Source of the DNA: Gloeomargarita lithophora Alchichica-D10 | GTDB lineage: Bacteria > Cyanobacteriota > Cyanobacteriia > Gloeomargaritales > Gloeomargaritaceae | DNA length: 64,000 bases | Direction of reading: 5' to 3' | Assembly (NCBI RefSeq): GCF_001870225.1 | Contig: NZ_CP017675.1 | Coordinates: 1,545,613-1,609,612 of the forward strand | Part shown: piece by piece, positions 53,926 to 62,854 of the stretch | Position numbering within the stretch: position 1 is the stretch's first letter | Layout of the letters: the number at the start of each line of letters is the position of its first letter | Notes under the pieces: model-generated | Told to the model about the DNA's origin: nothing | Database searches by the model: none | The model's input: the letters and a program-made list of their open reading frames with translations, nothing else | Translations under genes and position numbers: made by a program

Positions 53926-54153
53926 TTAATTATCCTCCGTGTAGGCATCAATAGCAGTTAATAACCCTTGGGAATAAGGTTCTAAAATCGTGGCGCAGAC
54001 ATGAAGTGTCGCCAGAGCATCGCTAAAAGTTTCTGATTCCGGGTCGGCTTGTTCTAAAACTTGAATTGCCGCCAAAGCCTTTTCGAGTTGGGGACGATAA
54101 TCGGCCAACTGTCTCTGTAAATGGATCAAAGTATAATGGTTTTTGATGGTCAT
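53926..54153 (-). CDS. Small conserved-looking hypothetical protein
   Basis: A 75-residue soluble, mostly helical protein (HLQRQLADYRPQLEKALAAIQ, LATLHVCATILEPYSQGLLTA, both in parts). I recognise no domain. It is the last of three minus-strand genes behind the ParA-like unit, 25 bp downstream of the Rho-N protein gene, and could be its third member or an independent gene. Its stop codon abuts a repeat element. Confidence 0.5.
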   Translation of the reverse strand: MTIKNHYTLIHLQRQLADYRPQLEKALAAIQVLEQADPESETFSDALATLHVCATILEPYSQGLLTAIDAYTEDN

Positions 54154-54178
54154 TTTTTATGGGTTTAGTTGCCAAGGG

Positions 54179-54871
54179 TTACTGTTTTAGTACTTTAAGC
54201 AAATCAGCTTTATTCATCTTGCTTGTACCAGCAATATCTCTTTCTTTCGCAAGTTTTCTTAATTGAGCCACGGTCATTTTACTTATATTGTCATCAGTTC
54301 TTGTTTCAGTGGGGATAACAGGCGATAGTTCCGGTGTTAAATAAAATATAGTCTTAAGGGCATCAATTTTGGTTTTGGTAATACCACATTTTAATTTTGT
54401 GATGGGTTCAAAATCTTTCCAGTACTTACGATCACTAGCTTCATCAATAAGGTTGGTAGCTACATCCAGTTGAATCCCTTTTAATAAACTATTAGGTGAT
54501 TCAATTAAAAATTGTAATGCGGCCATGATCTCATCCCTTGTGGCGGTGGAAAGATTCATTTTGGGAGCTTGTTCCTTAGCCAGAACTCTTGACAAGAAAG
54601 CGGTTTCTTCTTTGTCGTCTGCTACCACGCACCAAACCCTTTCTAAACTTGCATCTTGAGCAACTGCATACACAAATGAATTGCCAATTACTTGATACTT
54701 GCCTCCTTCAGTGATTTTAACAACAATTGGAAGCCAGTTACGCCCCCCTGATTGCTGTAAAAGTTTAGCTGTAGCTCTGATTAAAAACTCTGGGGAATCG
54801 GTGCCACTGGTGATCTCTATCTCATCCAAGTAGAGATATATTAAATTACCAACAAGATTCGAGTTGATCAT
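54179..54871 (-). CDS. ParB-like / Rho-N (SAP-like) domain protein, partner of the ParA-type ATPase
   Basis: A 230-residue protein. Residues about 15-90 resemble the ParB N-terminal fold: a conserved strand LPIVVKITEGGKYQVIGNSF followed by VYAVAQDASLERVWCVVADD, but with GNSF instead of the GERR of true ParB CTPases. The C-terminal 32 residues MTVAQLRKLAKERDIAG and MNKADLLKVLKQ are a Rho N-terminal/SAP-type helix-turn-helix that could bind nucleic acid. It starts within the last codons of the upstream ATPase gene (ATGA overlap). AT-rich like its partner, and probably horizontally acquired. Function unknown. Confidence 0.55.
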   Translation of the reverse strand: MINSNLVGNLIYLYLDEIEITSGTDSPEFLIRATAKLLQQSGGRNWLPIVVKITEGGKYQVIGNSFVYAVAQDASLERVWCVVADDKEETAFLSRVLAKEQAPKMNLSTATRDEIMAALQFLIESPNSLLKGIQLDVATNLIDEASDRKYWKDFEPITKLKCGITKTKIDALKTIFYLTPELSPVIPTETRTDDNISKMTVAQLRKLAKERDIAGTSKMNKADLLKVLKQ

Positions 54872-56208
54872 TGTAAAAAATACTCTTTTACTAAGGATTT
54901 GTAATACTCATGGGCGTTGCGGTTTCGATATACAGTTGGAACATGAGCGAAATGGGCATTGGCAATATCGGCATAATTTGGCAGATGGTGAATATGTAAA
55001 TCTTTTTTTGCGTTAGTATATCTAGGAAAAAAGTAAGGTAGTAAGTTAAATCCTTCTTTCTTTGAGTTCATGATGATACCATGAATTGCCTTATAAGTGG
55101 TTTCCAGTTGAGCATCAGTAATCTTTTCACCATTGAAAAAGATTGGTAATGATACGGGAGTACCATCTTTCTTTTTTTCTTGCATTTGTGGTATGAAATT
55201 CTTGATGGTAACAGCGGCATTTTCTAATGAGAATAAATTATTATGTTTGGTGGGAATCAGTACCACATCTGCGGCATACACGGCAAATTGAGTGATCAAT
55301 CGCCAATTGGGTGATGCGTCTATGAAAATATAATCATATTTGTGCTTGGCAAAAGTAAGTTTTTTATGTAAAGCATCTACACTTATTGATTGCTGTTGAA
55401 GTTTAACTTCATCAAAATTGATCATTTGATTGTCGGCAGGGATAACATCGAAGGTGATTTCTGATTTTTTAGTTTGAAAAGGATAGGATACAATTCCTGG
55501 TTCTAGATCAGCGTCCCGGTTCATTAGGGCATTAGCCACCACGCCTTCATTGGTATTTATTCCTAGAGAAGTAGTCAAATCTTGTTGATTGAAGTCGAAA
55601 TCTATAATGAGTACTTTCTTTCCTAGCAATGCAAGAAATGCTGCTAAATTAACCGTTGTTGTAGTTTTTCCAATACCACCTTTATTATTGTAGATTGTCA
55701 CTGTCAATGCTTGGTGATTACTTTCTATTTTACTTTTGATTACCCCCACAACTTGATCAACGTTCTCAAGTGTCAATTCGAGACATATTGTCGCAGGGTA
55801 GATAACCTTACCATGTTTTTTAAATAGTTGAACATGATTAGCGTTGGTGATAATCCCCCATTGGGCAGATTTACAATTCGCCCCAAGTAATTGAGATTTT
55901 AGTTGCCTAACGATACTTGTGTAACTGGGGGTATCTTGATCTATATTCAGACATTTTCCTTTGGCTTCGAGGAGGAGTAAAGGATTATTAGATTCATGTA
56001 AAAAAATATCATCCCCGGTATTTTTTCGAGCGGCAAAGTCGGTGATACCACCACCACCAGTGTTATATTCCGAGATGATTTCTGTATTAGTAAATCCCAG
56101 AGAAGATAACAGTTCGGCTCGAATAAAATTGTCCCTAACGATGGATTCGCTGGCATCTGGAGGCAGACTTGCTAGGGCTGACTGGAGCGGCGACAGGATA
56201 ATATCCAT
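54868..56208 (-). CDS. HsdR_N-like nuclease domain fused to a ParA-type ATPase
   Basis: A 446-residue two-part protein. Residues about 15-150 look like the N-terminal domain of type I restriction HsdR subunits: RDNFIRAELLSSLGFTNTEI, ITDFAARK with Asp57, LLLLEAKGK with Glu81 and Lys83 (the D...ExK nuclease pattern) and AQWGIITNANHVQLFK. Residues 168-446 are a ParA/MinD-type ATPase: deviant Walker A KGGIGKTT (176-183), IIDFDFNQQD and YDYIFIDASPNW. No translocase domain or specificity subunit is present. The gene is clearly more AT-rich than the flanking core genes. Partition, defence or control of a mobile element are all possible; I know no described system with this fusion. Confidence 0.65.
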   Translation of the reverse strand: MDIILSPLQSALASLPPDASESIVRDNFIRAELLSSLGFTNTEIISEYNTGGGGITDFAARKNTGDDIFLHESNNPLLLLEAKGKCLNIDQDTPSYTSIVRQLKSQLLGANCKSAQWGIITNANHVQLFKKHGKVIYPATICLELTLENVDQVVGVIKSKIESNHQALTVTIYNNKGGIGKTTTTVNLAAFLALLGKKVLIIDFDFNQQDLTTSLGINTNEGVVANALMNRDADLEPGIVSYPFQTKKSEITFDVIPADNQMINFDEVKLQQQSISVDALHKKLTFAKHKYDYIFIDASPNWRLITQFAVYAADVVLIPTKHNNLFSLENAAVTIKNFIPQMQEKKKDGTPVSLPIFFNGEKITDAQLETTYKAIHGIIMNSKKEGFNLLPYFFPRYTNAKKDLHIHHLPNYADIANAHFAHVPTVYRNRNAHEYYKSLVKEYFLQ

Positions 56209-56264
56209 AAGATTACTTAGTGGTCAAAGAGATTTACCGATGAACTTGTACTCCGAGTATAACC

Positions 56265-56315
56265 TCACTCCTCCCCACTGCCCAGGTAGGCGGCCAAGAC
56301 TGTGGGATTGGTTTG
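56265..56315 (-). pseudogene. Fragment of an ABC transporter ATPase gene, 3' end only
   Basis: A minus-strand remnant reading QTNPTVLAAYLGSGEE and stop. It is almost the same as the end of the ABC gene at 56790 (QTNPTVLTAYLGTGEE). At DNA level about 43 of 49 bases match. The two copies flank the DUF29 gene in direct orientation, as if a cassette had inserted at the 3' end of the ABC gene, or as if a second ABC copy had been deleted down to its tail. Confidence 0.7.
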
Positions 56316-56333
56316 CAGAATTTGAAAAGCTTC

Positions 56334-56765
56334 TCAAATTATTGGATAAAAGTCGGCATCCATGATTTGCTCAAAGGTGTAGGGACACTGAGCGGGTAGA
56401 TCGTTCTGGGATAGGGGCGTTTCTTTGACCACAAGTAATACGCCTTTTTGATAAGCATTATCGACGGCCATGCGCACATAAGGCTTGAGGCTGGGATTAT
56501 CGGCAATCAATTCCTGTAAATCTTGCCGCTGTCCAACAATCGTGGCTGCCCAACTTTTTCCTCGCTGTTGGGGTTGATACTGCCATTTGAGCAAATGCCC
56601 CAACAGGATACCGAGGCGATTCACCAATTCCCGACGTTCTTGCCTGCCCAAAGCTGCAAGCTCCTCTACCAAATTAGGAATATCCAGTTGCCCCCACTGC
56701 CCGGATTGCAACAGTGTGGCTTGTTCTTGGAGCCAAGCATAAAAGTCGTGGTCGTAAAGACGCAT
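56334..56765 (-). CDS. DUF29 family protein
   Basis: A 143-residue protein matching DUF29: YDHDFYAWLQEQATLLQSGQW, LVEELAALGRQERRELVNRL (in parts LVEELAALGRQ and RRELVNRLGIL), LLGHLLKWQYQPQQRGKSW and the C-terminal CPYTFEQIMDADFYP. DUF29 genes are multi-copy and scattered in cyanobacterial genomes; function is unknown. It lies between an ABC gene and a fragment of that gene's 3' end, which suggests it arrived with a mobile event. Confidence 0.8.
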   Translation of the reverse strand: MRLYDHDFYAWLQEQATLLQSGQWGQLDIPNLVEELAALGRQERRELVNRLGILLGHLLKWQYQPQQRGKSWAATIVGQRQDLQELIADNPSLKPYVRMAVDNAYQKGVLLVVKETPLSQNDLPAQCPYTFEQIMDADFYPII

Positions 56766-56789
56766 ACTCCCCTCTTCGCTAGTTCAATC

Positions 56790-57560
56790 CTACTCCTCGC
56801 CAGTGCCTAGGTAGGCGGTCAAAACTGTGGGATTGGTTTGAATTTCGGTGGGCGTACCGACTGCTAAATTTTTCCCTGCCGCCAGGACCCAAACCTGTTC
56901 ACATAGGGACATGATCACATCCATATTGTGTTCAATGATTAAAAAAGTCAGCCCCGCTTGGTGCCACCGTTGAATGCAATCACAGATTTGGTTAATCAAC
57001 GTGGGATTGACCCCGGCGGCGGGTTCATCCAGCAATATCAACTGGGGACGGGTCATCAATGCCCGTGCCATTTCCAATAGTTTCCGTTGGCCGCCGGAGA
57101 GTGCCCCGGCGTAGTCCTGGGCTTTGGCCGCTAAACCCACCGAATCTAGGATTTCCATCGCTGTATTACGCAGTTGTCGTTCCTGTTGGGCAACTCGCTG
57201 GGCTTGAAACCACAACGGCCACACCTGCTCCCCCAGTTGCTCCGGTGCTGCCAGTAGCACATTGTCCAGCACAGAAAGGCGACTAAATACCCGTGCCACT
57301 TGAAAGGTACGCACTAAACCCCGTTGGGCAACCCGATGCGGGGGCAGGTGGGTAATGGGTTGATTTTGGAAGACAACCTGACCGCTATCCGGGCGCAGGG
57401 AACCGGCCAATAAATTAAATAAGGTGGTTTTACCGGCTCCATTGGGGCCAATTAGACCCGTGATACTGCCCGGTGCTACGGTGAGGGAGACTTGGTTCAC
57501 CGCTGGCAGCCCCCCAAAATTTTTGTGTAATTTGGTGGCGGTTAATAGGGATTCAGTCAC
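56790..57560 (-). CDS. ABC transporter ATP-binding protein, LivG-like
   Basis: A 256-residue ATPase: Walker A GPNGAGKTT, signature LSGGQRKLLEMARAL, Walker B ILLDEPAAG and switch His in IIEHNMDVIM. The sequence FQVARVFSRLSVLDNVLLA and the ending PTVLTAYLG place it with LivG-type (branched-chain amino acid or urea) importers. No permease, binding protein or second ATPase (LivF) is adjacent. I start at the GTG at 57560 (VTESLLTATKLHKNFGG); an upstream ATG at 57689 would add about 43 atypical residues. Confidence 0.85.
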   Translation of the reverse strand: MTESLLTATKLHKNFGGLPAVNQVSLTVAPGSITGLIGPNGAGKTTLFNLLAGSLRPDSGQVVFQNQPITHLPPHRVAQRGLVRTFQVARVFSRLSVLDNVLLAAPEQLGEQVWPLWFQAQRVAQQERQLRNTAMEILDSVGLAAKAQDYAGALSGGQRKLLEMARALMTRPQLILLDEPAAGVNPTLINQICDCIQRWHQAGLTFLIIEHNMDVIMSLCEQVWVLAAGKNLAVGTPTEIQTNPTVLTAYLGTGEE

Positions 57561-57619
57561 GGGCGGGGTCGAGCCAGCTTTTTGGGTTGTCCTAATTTTA
57601 GCTCCCGTTGCCCCAGGGT

Positions 57620-57874
57620 TCAGTCTTGGCGGTTTAAGCCGACCGAGTAAAGATGATCCAGCACATCCGCCCAGGGCAAATGCACCCAAAAACTCTGTTC
57701 ACTGCCCAGGGGTCGCACCCAATAACTGCTATAACCGGGCGGATCGGCGGGCACCCGCCCCCACTGCATTCGCACTAGACGGCAACAGGCTCCCGAAAGC
57801 AATTCTAAACAGTGGTTTTGACCGGCCACATAGACGACTATCCCTGGTGCCGGTAAGCGTTCAGCATCGTACAT
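57620..57874 (-). CDS. Conserved-looking hypothetical protein
   Basis: An 84-residue soluble, beta-rich protein (PGIVVYVAGQNHCLELLSGAC, given as PGIVVYVAGQNH and CLELLSGAC; then WVRPLGSEQSFWVHLPWADVL). I do not recognise a described family. I start at MYDAERLPAPG (57874), an ATG three codons after an alternative start. It lies 59 bp upstream of the ABC ATPase gene on the same strand and may share its transcript. Confidence 0.55.
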   Translation of the reverse strand: MYDAERLPAPGIVVYVAGQNHCLELLSGACCRLVRMQWGRVPADPPGYSSYWVRPLGSEQSFWVHLPWADVLDHLYSVGLNRQD

Positions 57875-58126
57875 GATGGGCACCGTTGCTGTTGGCGTTA
57901 TTTCCTAACATTCCTATTTTAGAATTTTTTTATAATTGTCATCCTTGCGATATGTAAAGGGCGTTGGGCTGAGATGGGGGTTGCGCCGCTTGGGAATAGA
58001 CCTACGACATAAAGAATTGTAAATGGTGGGAGAGCATGGGGTTTCTCGCCGCCGGGGGGAAGGATGTCCCACAATAAAAAGTAGTGGTTTATCAATGGAT
58101 GGTTGAGCAATGCGAAGGTTGGGGGC

Positions 58127-59515
58127 ATGAGGGACTATCCGCGGTTTGGGTTGGCAACGATGGTGCGCCTGGGGTTGTTTCAGGCTGGGTTGGGGATGAT
58201 GTCGGTGTTGATGTTGGGGATTCTCAACCGGGTGATGATCAGTGAATTAGCGATTCCGCCTTTGGTGACGGCGGGGGTGATTGCCATGCACCAGTTGGTG
58301 GCACCGGCGCGGGTCTGGTTTGGGCAGATGTCCGATGCCCGCCCGGTGGCCGGAACCCATCGCACCGGGTATGTGTGGTTGGGGGCGGGGCTGTTGGCCC
58401 TGTTGGCCTGGGGGGTGGTGCAAATTACCTGGCAGGTGGCGGCGCGGATGCCGATGGGTTGGGACGGGGTGACCTGGGCGTGGGTGGTGCTGTTGGGCTT
58501 GGGGTTTGCCCTGTATGGGTTGGCGGTGAGTGCCAGTTCGACACCGTTTGCGGCGCTGTTGGTGGATATTTCCGATGAGGACAATCGCTCCCAGTTGGTG
58601 GGGGTGGTGTGGTCGTTGTTGATGGTGGGGATTATTGTCGGGGCGATTGTGGGCAGTGGTTTGCTCAAGCAGGTGGAGGTGGATGCGGCGGCGACGGTGG
58701 TGCGCTCAAGTATGAATCGTTTGTTTACGATTGTGCCCCTGGGGGTGGTGGGGTTGGCGGTGGCGGCCACGGTGGGGGTAGAACGTCAATTTTCCCGCTA
58801 TCGCCTGCGCTCTCAGGTGGTGGAGCGGGAGGATCAGATTACTTTGGGGCGGGCTTTGCGGGTGCTGACGGCCAGTCCCCAAACCGGGTTATTTTTTAGC
58901 TTTTTGCTCTGTATGACCTTGGGTTTATTTATGCAGGAGCCGGTGCTGGAACCCTACGGCGGGGCGGTGTTTGGGATGCCGATTGCGGCTACTACCCGCT
59001 TGAATGCCTATTGGGGTCTGGGGACGCTGTTGGGGTTGGGGGTGACTGGTTTTTTGATTGTGCCTCGGATTGGCAAACGCCCCACCACGATGCTGGGTTG
59101 TGGCTTGGTGGCCTTGAGCTTTGTGGGCATTATGTTGGCCGGTTGGGTGGGGCAGGGGTGGCTGTTTACCCTGATGGTGTTTGCCTTTGGGCTGGCGGCG
59201 GGGGTAACGACCACCGGAGCCTTAACCCTGATGCTGGATTTGACGTTGGCGGAAACGGCGGGGACTTTTATCGGGGCGTGGGGGTTGGCGCAGGCGTTGG
59301 CACGGGCGTTGGCGACATTATGTGGGGGGGGATTGCTGGAACTGGGCAGTCGTTGGTTTGGGGCGGGTAATTTTTGGGCTTATGTGCCGGTGTTTGGCAT
59401 CCAAATTCTGTTGCTGTTGGGGGCAATCACGCTGTTGCGCCGGGTGGATGTGCAAGCCTTTACCCAGGGGACACGGGCGGCCTTGGGGGAACTGTTGGTG
59501 GAGAACCTGGAGTAA
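58127..59515 (+). CDS. PucC-like (BCD family) MFS transporter
   Basis: A 462-residue membrane protein with twelve helices. The N-terminus FGLATMVRLGLFQAGLGMM and VMISELAIPPLVTAGVIAMHQLVAP, in parts VMISELAIPPLVTAG and MHQLVAPARVWFGQ, are characteristic of the PucC/BchG-associated carrier family, whose members deliver (bacterio)chlorophyll to light-harvesting complexes. In cyanobacteria several paralogues exist and their cargo is not settled; a pigment role is inferred. The start MRDYPRFG at 58127 follows a G-rich ribosome site; an in-frame TTG lies 24 bases upstream. Confidence 0.8.
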   Translation: MRDYPRFGLATMVRLGLFQAGLGMMSVLMLGILNRVMISELAIPPLVTAGVIAMHQLVAPARVWFGQMSDARPVAGTHRTGYVWLGAGLLALLAWGVVQITWQVAARMPMGWDGVTWAWVVLLGLGFALYGLAVSASSTPFAALLVDISDEDNRSQLVGVVWSLLMVGIIVGAIVGSGLLKQVEVDAAATVVRSSMNRLFTIVPLGVVGLAVAATVGVERQFSRYRLRSQVVEREDQITLGRALRVLTASPQTGLFFSFLLCMTLGLFMQEPVLEPYGGAVFGMPIAATTRLNAYWGLGTLLGLGVTGFLIVPRIGKRPTTMLGCGLVALSFVGIMLAGWVGQGWLFTLMVFAFGLAAGVTTTGALTLMLDLTLAETAGTFIGAWGLAQALARALATLCGGGLLELGSRWFGAGNFWAYVPVFGIQILLLLGAITLLRRVDVQAFTQGTRAALGELLVENLE

Positions 59516-59533
59516 TTATTTATTTAATTTGAT

Positions 59534-59848
59534 TTAATTGGGGTCTGGCCCGGAACCCCGCCCTGGGCCTTCAACGGGGGTGATCCGAAATTCAAATTCC
59601 TGGGTGTTGGGGGGGGTGCCTTGGATTTCGAGGGGGGGAATGGCGGTGGGTTGGGCGGGGACGTTCAAGGATTCAATTTCCCGGCGCAGTTCAGGACTCG
59701 GCCCAATAATCGGTTCTAAACCACTGGGTTCGATGACTTCCGGGGGCTTTTGGGGTGGTTTGGCAAAGACTGGGGCATGGGCAAACCCTAAACTCACCCA
59801 GGCGAGCGCAAGCGGGACTGCGTATGGTTTCATAAAAAATGGTTTCAT
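59534..59848 (-). CDS. Secreted proline-rich hypothetical protein
   Basis: A 104-residue protein with a signal peptide (residues 6-29, VPLALAWVSLGFAHAPVFA) and a short, Pro/Glu-rich mature part (PPQKPPEVIEPSGLEP, IEGTPPNTQEFEF-like) without cysteines or a known domain. An AGGA ribosome site supports the ATG at 59848. It lies between two plus-strand genes and converges on the PucC-like gene. Function unknown. Confidence 0.5.
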   Translation of the reverse strand: MKPFFMKPYAVPLALAWVSLGFAHAPVFAKPPQKPPEVIEPSGLEPIIGPSPELRREIESLNVPAQPTAIPPLEIQGTPPNTQEFEFRITPVEGPGRGSGPDPN

Positions 59849-59875
59849 AATATAGTTCCTTTTGCTCTCCTGGCC

Positions 59876-61471
59876 TTGACTACCAGTGTAACCCCTGATT
59901 CGCTCCTATCGGTGCGGCAACTTGCGGTGGCCTATCCCGACTCTCCCTGGGCGTTGCAGGCGATTGACTTAAACCTAGCACCGGGGGAACGGCTGGGGTT
60001 GGTGGGGGAATCCGGCTCTGGCAAATCCACCCTGGGACGGGCATTGGTGCGTTTATTGCCCCAGGGGAGTCGGGTGCAGGGGGAGATTTTTTTGACAGGG
60101 CTAAATGTTTTAACCCTATCGCCCCGGCAACTGCGCCATCTACGGGGGGAGCAGGTGGGGTTGGTGTTCCAAGACCCGATGACTCGCTTGAACCCCTTGA
60201 TGACGGTGGGACAGCACCTCCAGGAAACCCTGCGGGCGCACCGGCGGATCGGCTCTGCCCAGGCGCGGGCGGCAGGCTTGGCGATGGTGCAGGCGGTGCA
60301 ACTGCCCCAGCGATGTTGGGAGCAATATCCCCATCAACTTTCCGGGGGAATGCGCCAACGGGTGGGGATTGCGCTGGCGTTGGTGCTTCAGCCCCGCTTG
60401 GTAATTGCCGATGAACCTACTACCAGCTTGGATGTGACGGTGGCAGCGGAAATTTTACAGCTATTGGTACGGCTGGCACCGGGGTTGATTCTGATTTCCC
60501 ATGACCTGCATTTGGTGAGCCAGTATTGTCAACGGGTGGCGGTGATGTACCAGGGGCAAATTGTGGAGCAGGGGATGACCGCCCAGGTTTTGACCCAACC
60601 CCAACACCCCTACACCCAAGCCCTGCGGGGGGCGACCTTGACCCTAGATGTTCCCCCGCTTGCGCCTGCACCCCCCTGTTTAGTCCTGGAGCAGGTACAT
60701 CAGGCGTACCCATTGGCGGCGCAAAATCCCCTGCAACTGTTGGGCTGGCGACCCGCACCCGAATTAACGATCCTGGATGGGGTAAATTTCAGCCTCCAAC
60801 CGGGGGAAACCCTGGGGCTGGTGGGGGAATCCGGCTCTGGCAAAAGCACCTGCGCCCGGATCATGCTCAAACTAATTCAGCCCACCCAGGGGCGGGTATA
60901 TTGGCAAAATCAGGACATTATTCCTTTGAGTTTGCGGCAATTTCGCCCCTACCGTCGCCATTTGCAAATTATTTTCCAAGACCCCCGTGCCTGTCTGAAT
61001 CCTTTGCTCACCGTGGCGCAAATCCTGGGGGAACCGTTACGCATTCATGGGTTGGCGCAGGGGCAACGGGCACAGCAGATGGTGCGGGAATTATTAACCC
61101 AGGTGGGGTTATCGGAAATGTACCTGCCTCGCTATCCCCAACAACTCTCCGGGGGGCAACAGCAACGGGTGGCGATTGCCCGGGCGTTGATTATGCAACC
61201 CCAATTACTGATTTGTGATGAGGCGGTGAGTATGTTGGATGCCCAGGTGCAGGTGCAGATTTTGCAATTATTAGCCCAACTGCGGCAGGAATTGGGATTG
61301 ACGTTTTTATTTATTACCCACGATTTGCGGGTGGCGTACCGCTTTTGCCATCGGGTAGCGGTTTTGCAACGGGGGCAGATTGTGGAATATGGGTGCGCCC
61401 AAACGGTGCTTGACCAGCCCCAACACCCCTACACCCAGGCGTTGGTATCCGCCGCTGGGCTTAACGCTTAA
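59876..61471 (+). CDS. Dual ATP-binding protein of a peptide/nickel-type ABC transporter
   Basis: A 531-residue protein with two complete ABC domains in one chain, as in YejF/GsiA. Domain 1 (about 10-255) has VGESGSGKSTLGR, LSGGMRQRVGIALAL and VIADEPTTSLDV. Domain 2 (about 265-525) has VGESGSGKSTCAR, LSGGQQQRVAIARAL and LICDEAVSMLDAQ. FQDPMTRLNP and FQDPRACLNP are typical Q-loops of dipeptide/oligopeptide importers. Permeases and a binding protein are not adjacent. The start is a TTG (59876), since no ATG is available upstream of the first strand. Its end overlaps the convergent TldE-like gene by 4 bases. Confidence 0.85.
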   Translation: MTTSVTPDSLLSVRQLAVAYPDSPWALQAIDLNLAPGERLGLVGESGSGKSTLGRALVRLLPQGSRVQGEIFLTGLNVLTLSPRQLRHLRGEQVGLVFQDPMTRLNPLMTVGQHLQETLRAHRRIGSAQARAAGLAMVQAVQLPQRCWEQYPHQLSGGMRQRVGIALALVLQPRLVIADEPTTSLDVTVAAEILQLLVRLAPGLILISHDLHLVSQYCQRVAVMYQGQIVEQGMTAQVLTQPQHPYTQALRGATLTLDVPPLAPAPPCLVLEQVHQAYPLAAQNPLQLLGWRPAPELTILDGVNFSLQPGETLGLVGESGSGKSTCARIMLKLIQPTQGRVYWQNQDIIPLSLRQFRPYRRHLQIIFQDPRACLNPLLTVAQILGEPLRIHGLAQGQRAQQMVRELLTQVGLSEMYLPRYPQQLSGGQQQRVAIARALIMQPQLLICDEAVSMLDAQVQVQILQLLAQLRQELGLTFLFITHDLRVAYRFCHRVAVLQRGQIVEYGCAQTVLDQPQHPYTQALVSAAGLNA

Positions 61472-62766
61472 CTCCGGGTCGCCACCCCCAGGGAATTAAA
61501 TAAAATCGCCGGGGTCAACACACCGCCCCCCACCCATTGGCGTTCTTGGCTGAGGGCTTGAATCGGAGCTTCAAACACACTGCCCGCCACCATCGTATTT
61601 TTCACCCGCCCGACGATTTCCCCATTCACCACCCGGTAACCCAGGTCAAGATTCACCGAAAATTCCCCCGCCAACTGATTCGACTGCCCCGCCCCCAACA
61701 CCTGCTCAACGATAATCCCATCGGACATTTGGGCGACCAAATCAGCGTAGGGGGTGTGCCCCGGTGCGAGGCATAGATTCACCAATTCCGCCCCCGGTCG
61801 GGACAAACCGCCCCGATAGCCATTCCCGGTGGAGGCACAACCCGCCCGTTGCGCCCAGGTTTTATCCCAATAAAATCCCCGCACCACCCCCTGGTCAATC
61901 AGGGTTTGGGGTTGAGTCGGCGTGCATTCATCGTCAAAACCACGGGCACTGACCCCCAGGGTCGGGTCTTCCGTCAGGGTAATTTGGGGGTCAAACACCC
62001 TCTGCCCCACCTTTTGCGCCAGAGGAGTGGCCTGTTGCACCACCGCCTGCCCCGACAACAGGGACTCAAACAACCCCGCCAACACACTGGCAACGGCTCT
62101 GGGGGTGAATAAAACAGGTAAAGCCCCGCCGGTAACTGTGGTCGTGGTTTCCGCCCAGGTGTATTTTTGAATTACATCGTGGAGCAACTGCTCATAGTCC
62201 GGGTCATGCCCAGCCGTGACTTCGTAGCTGTAAATTTGCAAAAAATCCTCCCCCCGCACCCAATTCCCCCCCAAACTGGCACTCAGGGATTGGCGCTGGT
62301 AATGGGCATAGGCACCCGTGTCGGTCAAAATCTGCACCTCCCCAAAGCCCGGATTGAACCCCACATCCACCAAAATCTCCGGGTTGTACTCCCGCATCCG
62401 CTCTACTAACTCTTTACCAATCGCTACCAACACCTCGGTCGTGGGTAACGTCACGGGCGGGCGCGTGTCCGTCAACGCCTGCGCCGGGGCAAAGGTAATC
62501 TCCGCCGGGTCGCCAATGGTGGCGGTTTCCAGGGCGGCACTCACCAGGTCTTCGAGACGGGTTAAATCCGTACTAGCGGCAAACCCCAGGCGACCGTCCC
62601 GAATCACCCGCACGGCCACCCCCTCCACGGATTTAGTGGTCAAAGATTTAAGGCGATTGTTTTCAAACTGCACCGGCTGGCTCTGGGTACGCAGGTAATA
62701 AATTTCCACTCCCTCCGCCCGGGGGCGAGCCAAATCCATGATGGTGCTGAGGGCGGGATGATTCAT
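61468..62766 (-). CDS. TldD/PmbA family protein, TldE-like
   Basis: A 432-residue protein of the TldD/PmbA family (GVEIYYLRTQSQPVQFENN, VEGVAVRVIRDGRLGFAAS, PVLFTPRAVASVLAGL, CASTGNGYRGG). The HEXXXH zinc motif of TldD is absent, so it is the TldE/PmbA-type partner. TldD and TldE form a protease that degrades antitoxins such as CcdA and matures modified peptides. A TldD gene is not in the window. Confidence 0.85.
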   Translation of the reverse strand: MNHPALSTIMDLARPRAEGVEIYYLRTQSQPVQFENNRLKSLTTKSVEGVAVRVIRDGRLGFAASTDLTRLEDLVSAALETATIGDPAEITFAPAQALTDTRPPVTLPTTEVLVAIGKELVERMREYNPEILVDVGFNPGFGEVQILTDTGAYAHYQRQSLSASLGGNWVRGEDFLQIYSYEVTAGHDPDYEQLLHDVIQKYTWAETTTTVTGGALPVLFTPRAVASVLAGLFESLLSGQAVVQQATPLAQKVGQRVFDPQITLTEDPTLGVSARGFDDECTPTQPQTLIDQGVVRGFYWDKTWAQRAGCASTGNGYRGGLSRPGAELVNLCLAPGHTPYADLVAQMSDGIIVEQVLGAGQSNQLAGEFSVNLDLGYRVVNGEIVGRVKNTMVAGSVFEAPIQALSQERQWVGGGVLTPAILFNSLGVATRS

Positions 62767-62854
62767 CGGGGCTTCCTAAAAATTACTTAAAATTACTGCA
62801 TTATCCTAGCGTAGAATTACAGCGTTTTTTTAGTAGAGGAATCAAAAGTACCCG

